The notes beneath the pieces are model-generated. The model did no database searches, had not been told where the DNA came from, and was given only the letters and a program-made list of their open reading frames with translations. Shown in pieces: positions 16,073-25,114 of a stretch of 62,205 nucleotides of DNA; position 1 is the first letter of the stretch, and every line of letters begins with the position of its first letter. The position numbers and the translations under genes are program-made. The stretch comes from Bernardetia sp. (GTDB lineage: Bacteria; Bacteroidota; Bacteroidia; Cytophagales; Bernardetiaceae). The stretch lies in NCBI RefSeq assembly GCF_020630935.1, contig NZ_JAHDIG010000007.1:1-62205 (forward strand). The letters run 5' to 3'.

Positions 16073-17059
16073 TTGAAAAGTAAAATTGTTCCTATTCTCT
16101 TCTTTGCTTGCCTTTTGGCATGTTGGCTTCCTTTTGTCAGCAGCCCAATAGCACTTGTCGCAGGACTTTTATTTGCGCATTTTCTCAAAAATCCTTTCCC
16201 AGACCAAACAGCAAAAGCCACTAAACAGCTTTTAAAAGTTGCTGTGGTAGGTTTAGGATTCGGCTTGAATCTTCAAACGGCAATTTCGGCAAGTCAAAAT
16301 GGAATTGGTTTGGTGGTAAGTAGTATTTTTCTTACACTTTTAGGAGGACTTTTGATAGGGAAACTTTTGAAGGTAGAAAATAAATTAGCTCAACTGATTT
16401 CTGTTGGAACAGCTATTTGTGGAGGAAGTGCCATTGCTGCTTTTTCTCCTGTAATTGATGCTGACAACTCTGATATTTCGGTTTCTTTAGGAGTCGTTTT
16501 TCTACTCAACTCACTTGCGCTTCTTATCTTTCCTGTGTTGGGGCATTTTTTCAGTCTTTCACCACAAGACTTCGGAATGTGGGTGGCTGTCGCCATTCAT
16601 GACACAAGTTCGGTGGTGGGTGCTGCACAAACTTTTAGTGATGAATCTTTAAAGATTGCTACAACCTTAAAACTTGTTCGTGCGCTTTGGATAATTCCTT
16701 TAGTTTTGCTCTCTGTTTTAGTCGCTAAGTTTTATACAAAAGATAAAGGAATAGCAACAAAGAATCAAAATCTTGATGAGGAGAAAGAAAAATCTAAAAA
16801 GCCAACTTCAAAAATAAACATTCCTTATTTTATTGGGTTTTTTGTAATAGCTATTCTAATAAACACATATATTCCACTCGTATCACAGTTTTCTCCTCAA
16901 ATTGTTTGGGTATCTAAAAAACTGCTTGTTACAACGCTTTTCTTAATAGGTTTGAGTCTTTCCATAGAAAAAATACGAAAAGTAGGCTGGCGACCATTAG
17001 CTTTAGGTGTTATTTTATGGGTTTTAATTTCAGTAGGTTCTTTTTTAGTTATTGTCTAG
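16073..17059 (+). CDS. YeiH/UPF0324 family putative anion exporter
   Basis: A multi-pass membrane protein of the YeiH family, which includes putative sulfate/sulfite-type exporters. Family blocks are present: VVGLGFGLNLQ, ICGGSAIAAFSPVI and HDTSSVVGAAQ, each near a predicted half-helix, followed by a polar loop rich in K and E (about residues 220-250) and C-terminal helices. I took the TTG at 16073 as start (LKSKIVPILFF, 328 aa): a GTG at 16028 would add 15 residues, but it lies in front of a promoter box and the added residues look unlike the family. The transported ion is unknown. Confidence 0.82.
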   Translation: MKSKIVPILFFACLLACWLPFVSSPIALVAGLLFAHFLKNPFPDQTAKATKQLLKVAVVGLGFGLNLQTAISASQNGIGLVVSSIFLTLLGGLLIGKLLKVENKLAQLISVGTAICGGSAIAAFSPVIDADNSDISVSLGVVFLLNSLALLIFPVLGHFFSLSPQDFGMWVAVAIHDTSSVVGAAQTFSDESLKIATTLKLVRALWIIPLVLLSVLVAKFYTKDKGIATKNQNLDEEKEKSKKPTSKINIPYFIGFFVIAILINTYIPLVSQFSPQIVWVSKKLLVTTLFLIGLSLSIEKIRKVGWRPLALGVILWVLISVGSFLVIV

Positions 17060-17095
17060 TTTATTTTTTTACGTGTATACAAATTTTTAATTATC

Positions 17096-17560
17096 ATGGG
17101 ATTTATTAAAGAGTTTAAAGATTTTGCTGTTAAAGGAAATGTTATTGATTTGGCTGTCGGTGTAATTATTGGCGCAGCATTTGGAAAAATTGTTACTTCC
17201 CTTGTCAATGATATTATTATGCCTCCCATCGGACTGGTTACAGGAGGAATTGATTTTACCAACCTAAAATTTGTATTAAAACAGGCTGTTTTGGATGAGA
17301 CAGGTAAAGTTGTTTCAGAAGCTGTCAGTATTAATTATGGAAGTTTTATCAATATTACGATTCAGTTTATAATTATTGCATTTTGTGTTTTTGTAATTGT
17401 AAAAGGTTTCAACTCGCTCAAAAAGAAAGCCGAAGACCCTAAAAATGAGGAAGCTCCTACACCAAAAGATATTTTACTTTTGACAGAAATAAGAGATTTA
17501 TTAAAAGGAGAAACATCTAGCAAAATAGACGAAGACCAAAACACTGCAAATGAAGATTAG
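17096..17560 (+). CDS. mscL: Large-conductance mechanosensitive channel MscL
   Basis: A 154-residue MscL: amphipathic N-terminal helix ([21 protein letters not shown]), first pore helix with [13 protein letters not shown] and DIIMPPIGL, a periplasmic loop, second helix ([18 protein letters not shown]) and a cytoplasmic C-terminal helix with the [12 protein letters not shown] pattern. The channel opens under membrane tension to release solutes on hypo-osmotic shock. The C-terminal tail is about 15 residues longer than in E. coli and acidic. Single gene, converging on the acetyltransferase gene ending ten bases away. Confidence 0.97.
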   Translation: MGFIKEFKDFAVKGNVIDLAVGVIIGAAFGKIVTSLVNDIIMPPIGLVTGGIDFTNLKFVLKQAVLDETGKVVSEAVSINYGSFINITIQFIIIAFCVFVIVKGFNSLKKKAEDPKNEEAPTPKDILLLTEIRDLLKGETSSKIDEDQNTANED

Positions 17561-17569
17561 ACTTATTTC

Positions 17570-18148
17570 TTAGACGAAAAACTCATAATAAACATACTCT
17601 TTATGAATATAGTCTCCGTCACTTTTCTGAAAGCCAGCTCGTTGTAGTAGCTCTATTGTGGCAATATTTTCTTTTGTGGTATAAGAAAGAATATATGTTT
17701 TCCCTAGCTGATTAATGATTGCATCTTTAAAAGTTTCAATAGCTTCTAAGGTATAGTATTTTTCTCTGTATTTTTTGTTGGTCGCAAAACCTATAGTACA
17801 GCGTTTGTGGTTATCATTGATGGTTTCTGTACTTAGGTCATAAAGATTAAAAATACCAATATACTCGTTTGTTATTTTGTTTTTATAAAACCAGTCAGCA
17901 GCTCCTCTCTTAAAAGAAAATTGTGCAAAATTGAGTTGATAGTCTATATACTCTTCTAATTGGTCTATAGATTTATAATCATTCATTACAAAAATACTCT
18001 TATCTTCTTCAAACATAGAGAGCAGTTTTCTGTAATTGTGCCAATCTACTTGTTCGTAGTTTAATCTTTCAGAATCTTCTAAAACAGGAAGGGTAATAGG
18101 AACTGTACTTATCATTTTTCTTGTAATCTTATCATAATAAAATTTCAA
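17570..18148 (-). CDS. GNAT family N-acetyltransferase (RimJ/RimL type)
   Basis: A 192-residue GNAT protein. The central part has the family pattern: IGIFNLYDL, then CTIGFATNKKYREKYYTLEAIETFKD (the acetyl-CoA pyrophosphate loop region, though less glycine-rich than usual) and NIATIELLQRAGFQKSDGDYI at the end, the typical C-terminal motif. Such enzymes transfer acetyl groups to amines of proteins, antibiotics or small molecules. Substrate unknown. The start could also be the M at residue 12. Monocistronic and only 66 bases downstream of the symporter gene start region's opposite end, so it may be co-transcribed with it. Confidence 0.8.
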   Translation of the reverse strand: MKFYYDKITRKMISTVPITLPVLEDSERLNYEQVDWHNYRKLLSMFEEDKSIFVMNDYKSIDQLEEYIDYQLNFAQFSFKRGAADWFYKNKITNEYIGIFNLYDLSTETINDNHKRCTIGFATNKKYREKYYTLEAIETFKDAIINQLGKTYILSYTTKENIATIELLQRAGFQKSDGDYIHKEYVYYEFFV

Positions 18149-18214
18149 TAACTAGGATTAAGATAACAAATTAGTTCTAAAGTTGTCTTTATTTTTTATG
18201 ATTTTTTTGAGAGA

Positions 18215-19984
18215 CTATATTTTTTTATCTTCTGTAATCTTTTTTACAAGCCAATTTATAGCTAAAATACTTGTTAGAAAAATAGTTAGAGTAATTCCAA
18301 AAAATGTCCATTTTTGAAAAATTGCATATCCAATTCCAAACAAAAAGCTATATCCTAAAGCTATTCCGACAAACCAAGCAGCAATCATATATGGAAGCGT
18401 ATTTTGAGGTGTAGGAAGGTTTAAAGATTCTCTAATAGGTTTCCAAATACCTTGTGGACGTACTCTATCGTAGAACTTTTGTAGAGTTTTCTGCTCTGTT
18501 GGTTTTGTGAGAAGCGTAATCAATACCCAAGAAATGGTAGTAAATCCTAAGATAAAAAATAGAGAGTAAGGAGATTCTAAATGGAAAATAGCTCTGTTTA
18601 AAAGTATTCCAATGATAGGGGCAATAGTAGCTGTAAGCTCACTAAAAACATTAATTCTCCACCAATACCATCGTAAAATCAAAACTGCTCCCAGTCCTGC
18701 ACCTGCTTCAATCAAAAATTCAAAAGCACCTTTGAGTGTTGTCATTTGTGTTGTAATGAAAAGCCCTACCAACATCAAAACTAGTGTTGTAATCCTAGAA
18801 ACAGTTACTAAGTTCTTTGAAGAAGCATTAGGTTTAATGAAAGGCTGATACAAATCATTAATGATATAACTTGCTCCCCAGTTGAGTTGTGTAGAAATCG
18901 TACTCATATAGGCTGCAAAAAAAGCTACTAACAAAAGCCCTCTCCAGCCAGTAGGTAAAAATTCTTTCATTGCCATTACATAACCCAAACGCTCTTGTCC
19001 TTCTGCCAAATTTGGATATAAGATAATAGCTGAAAGCGCAACCAAAATCCAAACCCACGGACGTAATCCGTAATTTGCTAACTGAAAAAACAAAGTGGCT
19101 TTAAAAGCGTGTTCTTCATCTTTGGCAGACATCATACGCTGTGCTATATAGCCTCCCCCCCCTGGTTCTGCCCCTGGATACCAACTTGCCCACCATTGTA
19201 CGCCAACATAAGCAAAAAAAGTAGCCAAACTAATCGTAAGCATCTGCACGCCATTTTCTACTATTTCACTACTACTGGAATTTCTAATTTGAGGAAAGAA
19301 GTCAAGTGTAGAAGCAGGTAATTTTTCTACTAAACCACTCACACCTCCAATTTTTGGACTGTCCAAAACCAAATATGTAAGAACAATACAGCCTGTCATT
19401 GCTAAAACAAACTGAACTACATCAGTAATTGCTACGCCTAAAAGTCCAGAAAGGCTAGAATACACCACTACAATCAGCATTGCAAGAGCTACATAATAAA
19501 TCGTTTGAGAAGGAGGAATTTCAAAAAAAACTTCTAAAAGGGAAGCCAGAGCTAAGTTTACCCAAGCAATCACGACACCATTGAGAAAAACACCAAAATA
19601 GATAGCACGAAAGCCACGTAAAAACTTTGCTAGTTTGCCAGAATAGCGTAATTCTATGAGTTCTAAATCCGTAATTACGTTTGCCTTCCTCCAAAGGCGA
19701 GCAAAAAGAAATGTGGTAAGCATTCCACCTATAAGACCGTTCCACCAAAGCCAGTTTCCACTAATTCCATCTTTTACAACTAGTTCTGTCACGAGAAGAG
19801 GTGTATCGGCTGCAAAGGTTGTCGCTACCATAGATGTTCCTGCTACCCACCACGGCAAATTTCGTCCACCCAAGAAAAAATCTTCAGTCGAACCACTAGC
19901 TTTTTTAGTATAATAAATTCCAATGCCTAGCGTGAGCAATAAGAAAGAAACAATAATGAGCCAGTCGGCAAGTTCAAGAATCAT
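18215..19984 (-). CDS. Sodium:solute symporter (SSS family)
   Basis: A 589-residue, about 14-helix transporter of the SSS/SLC5 family. The N-terminus has the usual YYTKKASGSTEDFFLGGRN motif and STFAAD-like VATTFAADTP in the Na+-binding region; later segments RMMSAKDEEHA and STISTQLNWGASYIINDLY match the family core. It takes up a solute with sodium; within the family the fit is to sugar/proline-type transporters but the substrate cannot be told. A long cytoplasmic loop (KPTEQKTLQKFYDRVRPQG) precedes the last helices. The upstream DNA is the repeat cluster at 19989-20087. Confidence 0.9.
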   Translation of the reverse strand: MILELADWLIIVSFLLLTLGIGIYYTKKASGSTEDFFLGGRNLPWWVAGTSMVATTFAADTPLLVTELVVKDGISGNWLWWNGLIGGMLTTFLFARLWRKANVITDLELIELRYSGKLAKFLRGFRAIYFGVFLNGVVIAWVNLALASLLEVFFEIPPSQTIYYVALAMLIVVVYSSLSGLLGVAITDVVQFVLAMTGCIVLTYLVLDSPKIGGVSGLVEKLPASTLDFFPQIRNSSSSEIVENGVQMLTISLATFFAYVGVQWWASWYPGAEPGGGGYIAQRMMSAKDEEHAFKATLFFQLANYGLRPWVWILVALSAIILYPNLAEGQERLGYVMAMKEFLPTGWRGLLLVAFFAAYMSTISTQLNWGASYIINDLYQPFIKPNASSKNLVTVSRITTLVLMLVGLFITTQMTTLKGAFEFLIEAGAGLGAVLILRWYWWRINVFSELTATIAPIIGILLNRAIFHLESPYSLFFILGFTTISWVLITLLTKPTEQKTLQKFYDRVRPQGIWKPIRESLNLPTPQNTLPYMIAAWFVGIALGYSFLFGIGYAIFQKWTFFGITLTIFLTSILAINWLVKKITEDKKI

Positions 19985-19988
19985 GGTT

Positions 19989-20087
19989 CAATTACGAATT
20001 ACGAATTATGAAATAATCGGCGTAGCCAATTAAAAATTACGAACTGAAAGTCAGCATAGCTAAATGAGTATTCAGTGAAGCTAATTG
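19989..20087. repeat. Intergenic repeat cluster: aattacg heptamers and agc(g/a)tagctaa units
   Basis: Three heptamers (aattacg, aattacg, aattatg) at 19990-20010 are followed by three degenerate 15-mers: tcggcgtagccaatt at 20017, tcagcatagctaaat at 20051 and tcagtgaagctaatt at 20072. Units of the same kind occur at 42099 and 42121. Next to it, 20100-20119 is a perfect 8-bp hairpin (ggataagg / ccttatcc). Noncoding, possibly decayed mobile sequence. Confidence 0.55.
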
Positions 20088-20131
20088 ATGTAGTTGTAGG
20101 GATAAGGCAATCCTTATCCAAAAAGGTAGAG

Positions 20132-21097
20132 TTATTTTATTTTATCAACAAAATTTTTCCCTATCAAAATTTTAATTCCCAAAAGTATTGTTTTTTTGTT
20201 GTAACCCAAATAAGAAACCATTTTTTTCCAAAAATCAAAGGCTTGGTTTCTGTTTTTATCAATGTAGGCATGGACAGCACAAAACTGATACGAATAACCT
20301 TTCAAAATTTTTAGTTCTGTGTCAGAAAGCGATAACTCATTTTCTAAAAACTGGGTGGCTTCTATTCTTACTGAAATAACTTTTTGGTTATTTGCCATGG
20401 AGCGATTTGGGTGGTCATTGACGGTAATGGTCGTCTTGTCGATAACATAAATCGGAACACCATGAGCAAACATATTTCTAAACAAAAAAATCCAATCCTC
20501 ACAGATATTAAATTCTACTGGAAAAGGTTGTAGTCCTTTCTCACTTTCTATGAGTTTTCTATCAAAACAAACTAACGTTCCAAAATATGAACCTTCTAAA
20601 ATGAGTTTATAATCATAAAAACCTTCTTTGATATGTGCGATGTGTGAGGGAAATATCTTACCCTCATTCTCAAATTCAAATTTTGTTGCTAAAAGCTGTG
20701 CAGTCGGATTTCTTTTTATTGCATCATAAAGCGTTTGAAGATGATGATATTGCATAAAATCATCAGAATCAAAAAATAAAATATACTTTCCTTTTGCGTT
20801 CGAAATACCAAAGTTTCGTGCTGCCGAACGCTCTTCATTTTCTTTCTGAAAATAATTTAAACGAGGTTCAAATTTTTCAGCGTTTTCATCTAAATATGTT
20901 GTTGTGATGATTTCCTTTGTATTGTCTGTGCTACCATCATCTACTAAGATAACCTCAAAAGAAATATCAGCTTCTACTTTCTGATTAAAAATAGAATCTA
21001 GCGTAGCTACAATCAAGTTTGCACGATTGTAGGTAGGAATAACGATGGAAAAGAATAGAGGTGCGATAGTATTTTTTGATTTGACTAAAAATTTAAT
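20132..21097 (-). CDS. Family 2 glycosyltransferase, apparently with an ATT start codon
   Basis: A GT-A fold glycosyltransferase: FSIVIPTYNRANL, VDDGSTD, SAARNFG and the DxD-like FFDSDD, followed by a C-terminal helical part (KGYSYQFCAVHAYIDKN). It transfers a sugar from a nucleotide donor to a cell-surface polymer or lipid. The conserved IPTYNR motif lies upstream of the first usable start (TTG at 21016), and there is no ATG, GTG or TTG between it and the in-frame stop at 21110-21112. The reading frame does contain ATT at 21097, overlapping the stop of the preceding gene as ATTAA, and this is my chosen start (about 321 aa, MKFLVKSKN...). Otherwise an assembly error upstream. Confidence 0.85.
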   Translation of the reverse strand: MKFLVKSKNTIAPLFFSIVIPTYNRANLIVATLDSIFNQKVEADISFEVILVDDGSTDNTKEIITTTYLDENAEKFEPRLNYFQKENEERSAARNFGISNAKGKYILFFDSDDFMQYHHLQTLYDAIKRNPTAQLLATKFEFENEGKIFPSHIAHIKEGFYDYKLILEGSYFGTLVCFDRKLIESEKGLQPFPVEFNICEDWIFLFRNMFAHGVPIYVIDKTTITVNDHPNRSMANNQKVISVRIEATQFLENELSLSDTELKILKGYSYQFCAVHAYIDKNRNQAFDFWKKMVSYLGYNKKTILLGIKILIGKNFVDKIK

Positions 21098-21542
21098 GTT
21101 CCCAAGTAATTATACTAATCCATACAAAAAAAATGATGAATAAGGGAATGAGAAGAATTCCACCCAAAATTAATAAAATTCCTGTTAGAACTTGACCTAA
21201 TGTGAGGTAAATAATACCACTAAGCACACCAGCAGAAGCAAGCAAGATTAATAATAGAGCAATGAAGTCTGCGCCAAACTCATGTTTTTTAACTTTTAGT
21301 TTCTTAACTTGCTTTTTCTGATTTTTTTTAATTTTCTTTTGAATGAGTTTTAACGCAATTCGTTCTTTAAGACTTGATTTTTTCTGTTTTTTGTTGATAA
21401 AAACAGATTTTAAAGTCTTAGATTTTATATTTTGGCTACTCTGCTTTTTGACAGGTAAAATTTCTGAACTGGTTTCACTCACAAATGAAGCAAAAAACAG
21501 CAGTGGAAAAATAGAGAGTAATAATAATATTTTTTGCTTCAT
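21093..21542 (-). CDS. Lysine-rich small membrane protein, tandem paralogue 1
   Basis: A 149-residue protein with a signal peptide (MKQKILLLLSIFPLLFF, then a serine-rich stretch), a strongly basic middle (KERIALKLIQKKIKKNQKKQ) and two hydrophobic helices at the end with glycine (TLGQVLTGILLILGGILL). It is a paralogue of 21568-21996, 26 bases upstream: same layout and the same KERIALKLI-KKIKK block. The plan (signal, Lys-rich helix, short hydrophobic pair) recalls Bacteroidota YqaE/Pmp3-like proteins but the membrane part is not a clear match. Function unknown. Confidence 0.7.
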   Translation of the reverse strand: MKQKILLLLSIFPLLFFASFVSETSSEILPVKKQSSQNIKSKTLKSVFINKKQKKSSLKERIALKLIQKKIKKNQKKQVKKLKVKKHEFGADFIALLLILLASAGVLSGIIYLTLGQVLTGILLILGGILLIPLFIIFFVWISIITWEH

Positions 21543-21567
21543 AAGTAGTAGTAAGTTTGTGTAAATT

Positions 21568-21996
21568 CTAGCCTATCAATGCAATAACTAAAAGTATCGG
21601 AACAACGATAATGCCTGTAAGAAGTAATAAAATGCCTAATAAAACTTCTCCCATAGCAAGGGCAATTATTCCACCAATAATGCCAATTAAAATCAATAAT
21701 ACTGAAAATAAGACACCACCAATGATATTTGTTACTTTATTTTTCTTGATTTTTTTAGCTTTTGCTTGTTTTTTTTGAGCCTTTTTGATTTTTTTATTGA
21801 TGAGTTTGAGTGCAATTCGTTCTTTGAAGTTTAGTTTTTTCTGCTTTTTGTTGATGTTCGCAGATTTTAAATTCTTAGTTTTTACAATGTGACTACTCTG
21901 CGTTTTGGCAGGTAAAACCTCCGAAATGCTTTCGCTGGCAAAAGAACAGAACGATAAACATAGGAATAGAAAAGTAGTAAATAAAGTAGTTTTCAT
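21568..21996 (-). CDS. Lysine-rich small membrane protein, tandem paralogue 2
   Basis: A 142-residue paralogue of 21093-21542. Signal peptide (TLFTTFLFLCLSFCSFA), conserved SEVLPAK-QSS and NKKQKK blocks, basic helix KERIALKLINKKIKKAQKKQ, and a glycine-rich hydrophobic C-terminus of two helices (IIGGIIALAMGEVLLGILLLLTG). First gene of the apparent three-gene run with paralogue 1 and the glycosyltransferase. Function unknown; the pair is a likely recent duplication that has since diverged. Confidence 0.7.
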   Translation of the reverse strand: MKTTLFTTFLFLCLSFCSFASESISEVLPAKTQSSHIVKTKNLKSANINKKQKKLNFKERIALKLINKKIKKAQKKQAKAKKIKKNKVTNIIGGVLFSVLLILIGIIGGIIALAMGEVLLGILLLLTGIIVVPILLVIALIG

Positions 21997-22156
21997 AATT
22001 TTAAACAGTAGTTGAGTTGAAATAATAATTTATGGTTTGGCTTTTTAGATGCTATAATTTCTCTCAACGTTGCGCTCTATAATCTGAAAAAAAAATAATA
22101 AGAAGTAATTTTTGTTAATCTAATTTTTGTTGTCGTTTTTTGTATAGAAAAACTAA

Positions 22157-23686
22157 ATGCACGATATTATGAAGGCTGAAGAAATACAATTAGAAAATTT
22201 AAAATATATCTATTTTATAGGAATTGGTGGAATAGGAATGAGCGCACTGGCTCGTTGGTTTGTCCATAATGGAAAAATGGTAGCTGGCTACGACAAAACA
22301 CAAACACCTCTTACTCAAAACCTAGAAAAAGAAGGAATAAAGCTTAGCTATGAAGATAATGTAGATAAAATCCCAGAAGAAATACGAACTTACCCAGATG
22401 AAACACTTGTCATCTTAACTCCTGCCGTTCCAAAATCTCATTCTGAACTGCTATTTTTTCAGCGAAATGGTTATACTATTCTCAAACGTGCTGCTGTGTT
22501 GGGAATGCTTACTCGTTCGTTTAATACGATTGCTGTGGCAGGAACACACGGAAAAACCACTACTTCTACAATGATAGCACATATTTTGAAGTTTGGTGGA
22601 ATCAACTGTACTGCTTTTTTGGGAGGGATTTCAGCCAATTTTAATTCCAATTTACTTATCAATACTAAAGATAGTAGAAAAGATGTGTGGGCAGTAGTAG
22701 AAGCTGATGAGTTTGACCGTTCTTTTTTGCATCTTTCGCCTACTATTACTGTCATTACTTCCACGGATGCCGACCACTTGGATATTTATGGGGAGAAAAA
22801 GGAATTAGAAAAATCTTTTGCAGAGTTTGCTAGTCAGACAAAAGATGAAGGACTTCTTTACACACAAGAAAATATTTCAACATCTGTAAAAGAGGCAAAA
22901 CCTAAAAACGTTAAAGCGTATGATTACAGAGCTTTAAGAGGATATGGAGTGCCTAATCTTCCTGTCTATTCTGTCGCTATTAAGCCAGATGAAGAACACG
23001 AAAATGCTTGTCGTTTTGATTATATTGATAACACATTAGAAATTCCGACACGAATCAGTAGCCTACAACTTTTTATGCCTGGTTATCACAATGTAGAAAA
23101 TATGTCTGTGGCTATTGCTGTGGCTTTAAAAGTAGGTGTCAATATAGACGATATCAGAGATGCCGTTCGAACCTTTAGAGGTGTAAAGAGGCGTTTTGAA
23201 TACATTTTTAGAAGCAAACAAGTAGTTTATATAGATGATTATGCTCATCATCCAACAGAAATATCAGCACTTTTGTCTTCTGTCAAACATTTATACCCAG
23301 AAAAGAAGATAACAGCTATCTTCCAGCCTCATTTATTTTCACGAACAAGAGATTTTCAAGAAGAGTTTGCTCAAAGCCTTAGTTTAGAAAATGAAAATGA
23401 TGAGCTTATTATGCTTAACATTTATCCAGCTAGAGAGCTACCAATAGAAGGAATTACTTCGCAGGTGGTGTTGGATAAAGTAAAGGCAAAAAATAAAACC
23501 CTTTTAGAAGATAATGCTTTATTAGATTATCTTGAGCAAAGAATAGATAATGATGAAATTGAAGTGCTGATTACACTGGGAGCTGGTGATATCGATCGTT
23601 TTGTAAAGCCTATTCATACTCTTTTAGAAAATAAACATCATTATTATAAGCAAAATGGAAGAAGAAAGTCAGACCGTGGATTTTAG
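22157..23686 (+). CDS. murC: UDP-N-acetylmuramate-L-alanine ligase MurC
   Basis: A 509-residue Mur ligase that adds L-Ala to UDP-MurNAc in peptidoglycan synthesis (cytoplasm). The N-terminal domain has IGIGGIGMSALARWF, the middle ATP site GTHGKTTTSTMI, a magnesium-site region VEADEFDRSFL and TSTDADHLDIYG, and the C-terminal domain DDYAHHPTEI and FQPHLFSRT. These fit MurC rather than Mpl. About 40 residues longer than usual, mainly at the C-terminus (basic tail YYKQNGRRKSDRG). ATG at 22169 is an alternative start. It stands outside a dcw cluster here. Confidence 0.92.
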   Translation: MHDIMKAEEIQLENLKYIYFIGIGGIGMSALARWFVHNGKMVAGYDKTQTPLTQNLEKEGIKLSYEDNVDKIPEEIRTYPDETLVILTPAVPKSHSELLFFQRNGYTILKRAAVLGMLTRSFNTIAVAGTHGKTTTSTMIAHILKFGGINCTAFLGGISANFNSNLLINTKDSRKDVWAVVEADEFDRSFLHLSPTITVITSTDADHLDIYGEKKELEKSFAEFASQTKDEGLLYTQENISTSVKEAKPKNVKAYDYRALRGYGVPNLPVYSVAIKPDEEHENACRFDYIDNTLEIPTRISSLQLFMPGYHNVENMSVAIAVALKVGVNIDDIRDAVRTFRGVKRRFEYIFRSKQVVYIDDYAHHPTEISALLSSVKHLYPEKKITAIFQPHLFSRTRDFQEEFAQSLSLENENDELIMLNIYPARELPIEGITSQVVLDKVKAKNKTLLEDNALLDYLEQRIDNDEIEVLITLGAGDIDRFVKPIHTLLENKHHYYKQNGRRKSDRGF

Positions 23687-23886
23687 CATTTATTGCTTTA
23701 CTTTTCTAAACAATTTCATTTTTGTAAAACTTTTTTTGCTACTATGCGTTAATAATATGACAATAAATTAAAGCAGATACTGGTCTTTCTTCAATCACAC
23801 ATATTGATTTACCAGTGAATAACAATAGTTTATTTCTATTATAAATGCTTCATTTTTTTTAACTATAATTTTTATAAATAACTCCT

Positions 23887-24423
23887 ATGAATTTCCAAGA
23901 AAACATTAAAGAAAAAGTAAATAATATTGATTTTGATGCTGTGAAAAACGATGCAAAGCATTTGGCTCACGATGTTCAAGATTTTGCTCAACACAAAGCA
24001 GAAGCTGTAAAAGACACTTTTACTGAGAGCGTAGAAAAGATTGTTCCTTTGGCTCTAGCAGCTTACGGAGGAATCAAAACATTTTATGGCAATCAGAAAG
24101 ATAAATATTCTGAAAGTAGCTCGTCTAGTGCAGCTACCAACACACTCTTATTTGTAGCAGGAGCAGCGATTGGTGCAACTGTAGGTATTCTATTAGCTCC
24201 AGCAAAAGGCTCTGAAACTCGTGAGCGTATTTCTGGAGAAACAAAAAGAGTAGTGGCTAATGCAGAAGCAAAAGGCAAGCAACTTGCAAACGAAGCACAA
24301 GCTATCATCAATAAGAATACAGAAGTTGCGAAAGCTAAGTTTCAAGAAGGAAAAGAAAGAGCAACAGCATTTGCAAATGAAACTAGACAGAAAGTTTCGT
24401 CTAATGGCTCTAGTGTAAGCTAA
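23887..24423 (+). CDS. YtxH domain protein
   Basis: A 178-residue YtxH protein: a central hydrophobic segment with LLFVAGAAIGATVGILLAPAKG, followed by SETRERISGETKRV and a long amphipathic helix rich in Ala, Lys and Glu. The first 70 residues are also helical (NDAKHLAHDVQDFAQHKAEAV). YtxH proteins are small single-pass membrane proteins often linked to stress; no biochemical role is fixed. Single gene closed by a strong terminator. Confidence 0.85.
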   Translation: MNFQENIKEKVNNIDFDAVKNDAKHLAHDVQDFAQHKAEAVKDTFTESVEKIVPLALAAYGGIKTFYGNQKDKYSESSSSSAATNTLLFVAGAAIGATVGILLAPAKGSETRERISGETKRVVANAEAKGKQLANEAQAIINKNTEVAKAKFQEGKERATAFANETRQKVSSNGSSVS

Positions 24424-24452
24424 TATTTTTTTGTCATATAAGTAATTAAGAG

Positions 24453-24490
24453 AAATCAGTGATTTGGTAATCAAATCACTGATTTTTTTT
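24453..24490 (+). terminator. Terminator of the YtxH gene
   Basis: A perfect 13-bp stem (aaatcagtgattt at 24453-24465 with 24473-24485) around ggtaatc, running into a stretch of Ts to 24490. Confidence 0.92.
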
Positions 24491-24610
24491 GCGACAGGTT
24501 TTAGTTATGGTTTCTTTTTTATATTTTATATAAAAATGTAGAAATTATGGATTGATTTTGGTGGATTGTCATGACATATCTATATCCTATTCACACAACA
24601 GTTTAGCTTT

Positions 24611-25114
24611 ATGAAAGATAAAAAATTACTTTTTTTACTACCCTTCTTGTGTATCATTTTATCTTCTTCAAACAGTGGCTCTTCTGCGAACGAAACAACC
24701 AAAAATACTACTATTTTAGAGGCAACAACACCAGCAGATAGAGATTGTATTGTCGAAAACTATCAAAAAATAGAACTTTGTTTGATAGAGACATTTAGTA
24801 AAGAGTGGTACGACGACCTTTGTGAACAAGACAAGGCAGGCAATCATCGCTTCTACTTTCACATTATTACCAACGCACAAGGAAAAATATTAAGTATAGA
24901 AAAAGACAAACTCTTCAAAGGAATGACGCAATATGAGTTTGAACAGTTTGCTCTTAGTTTTAAAAGGAATTATGATGTTTGTATTTTTCCACCTCGTGGA
25001 AGTACCTTAGAAGAATTTAAGGCAAAACATGGCAATCGCTTACCTTTTAGTTTTTTATATTTTCCCAACAAAACACGCACATTCTTAGAAAACTGGAGAC
25101 TAAATAATGGATGA
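24611..25114 (+). CDS. Hypothetical secreted protein
   Basis: A 167-residue protein with a signal peptide (LLFLLPFLCIILSSS) and a mature region containing four cysteines (DCIVENYQ, ELCLIE, DDLCEQ, DVCIFP). No family recognised; the HFHI-ITNAQGKILSIEKD stretch hints at a small alpha/beta domain. It ends in ATGA overlapping the start of the Crp/Fnr gene, so both are translated from one message. The neighbour gives no further clue. Likely periplasmic. Confidence 0.6.
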   Translation: MKDKKLLFLLPFLCIILSSSNSGSSANETTKNTTILEATTPADRDCIVENYQKIELCLIETFSKEWYDDLCEQDKAGNHRFYFHIITNAQGKILSIEKDKLFKGMTQYEFEQFALSFKRNYDVCIFPPRGSTLEEFKAKHGNRLPFSFLYFPNKTRTFLENWRLNNG

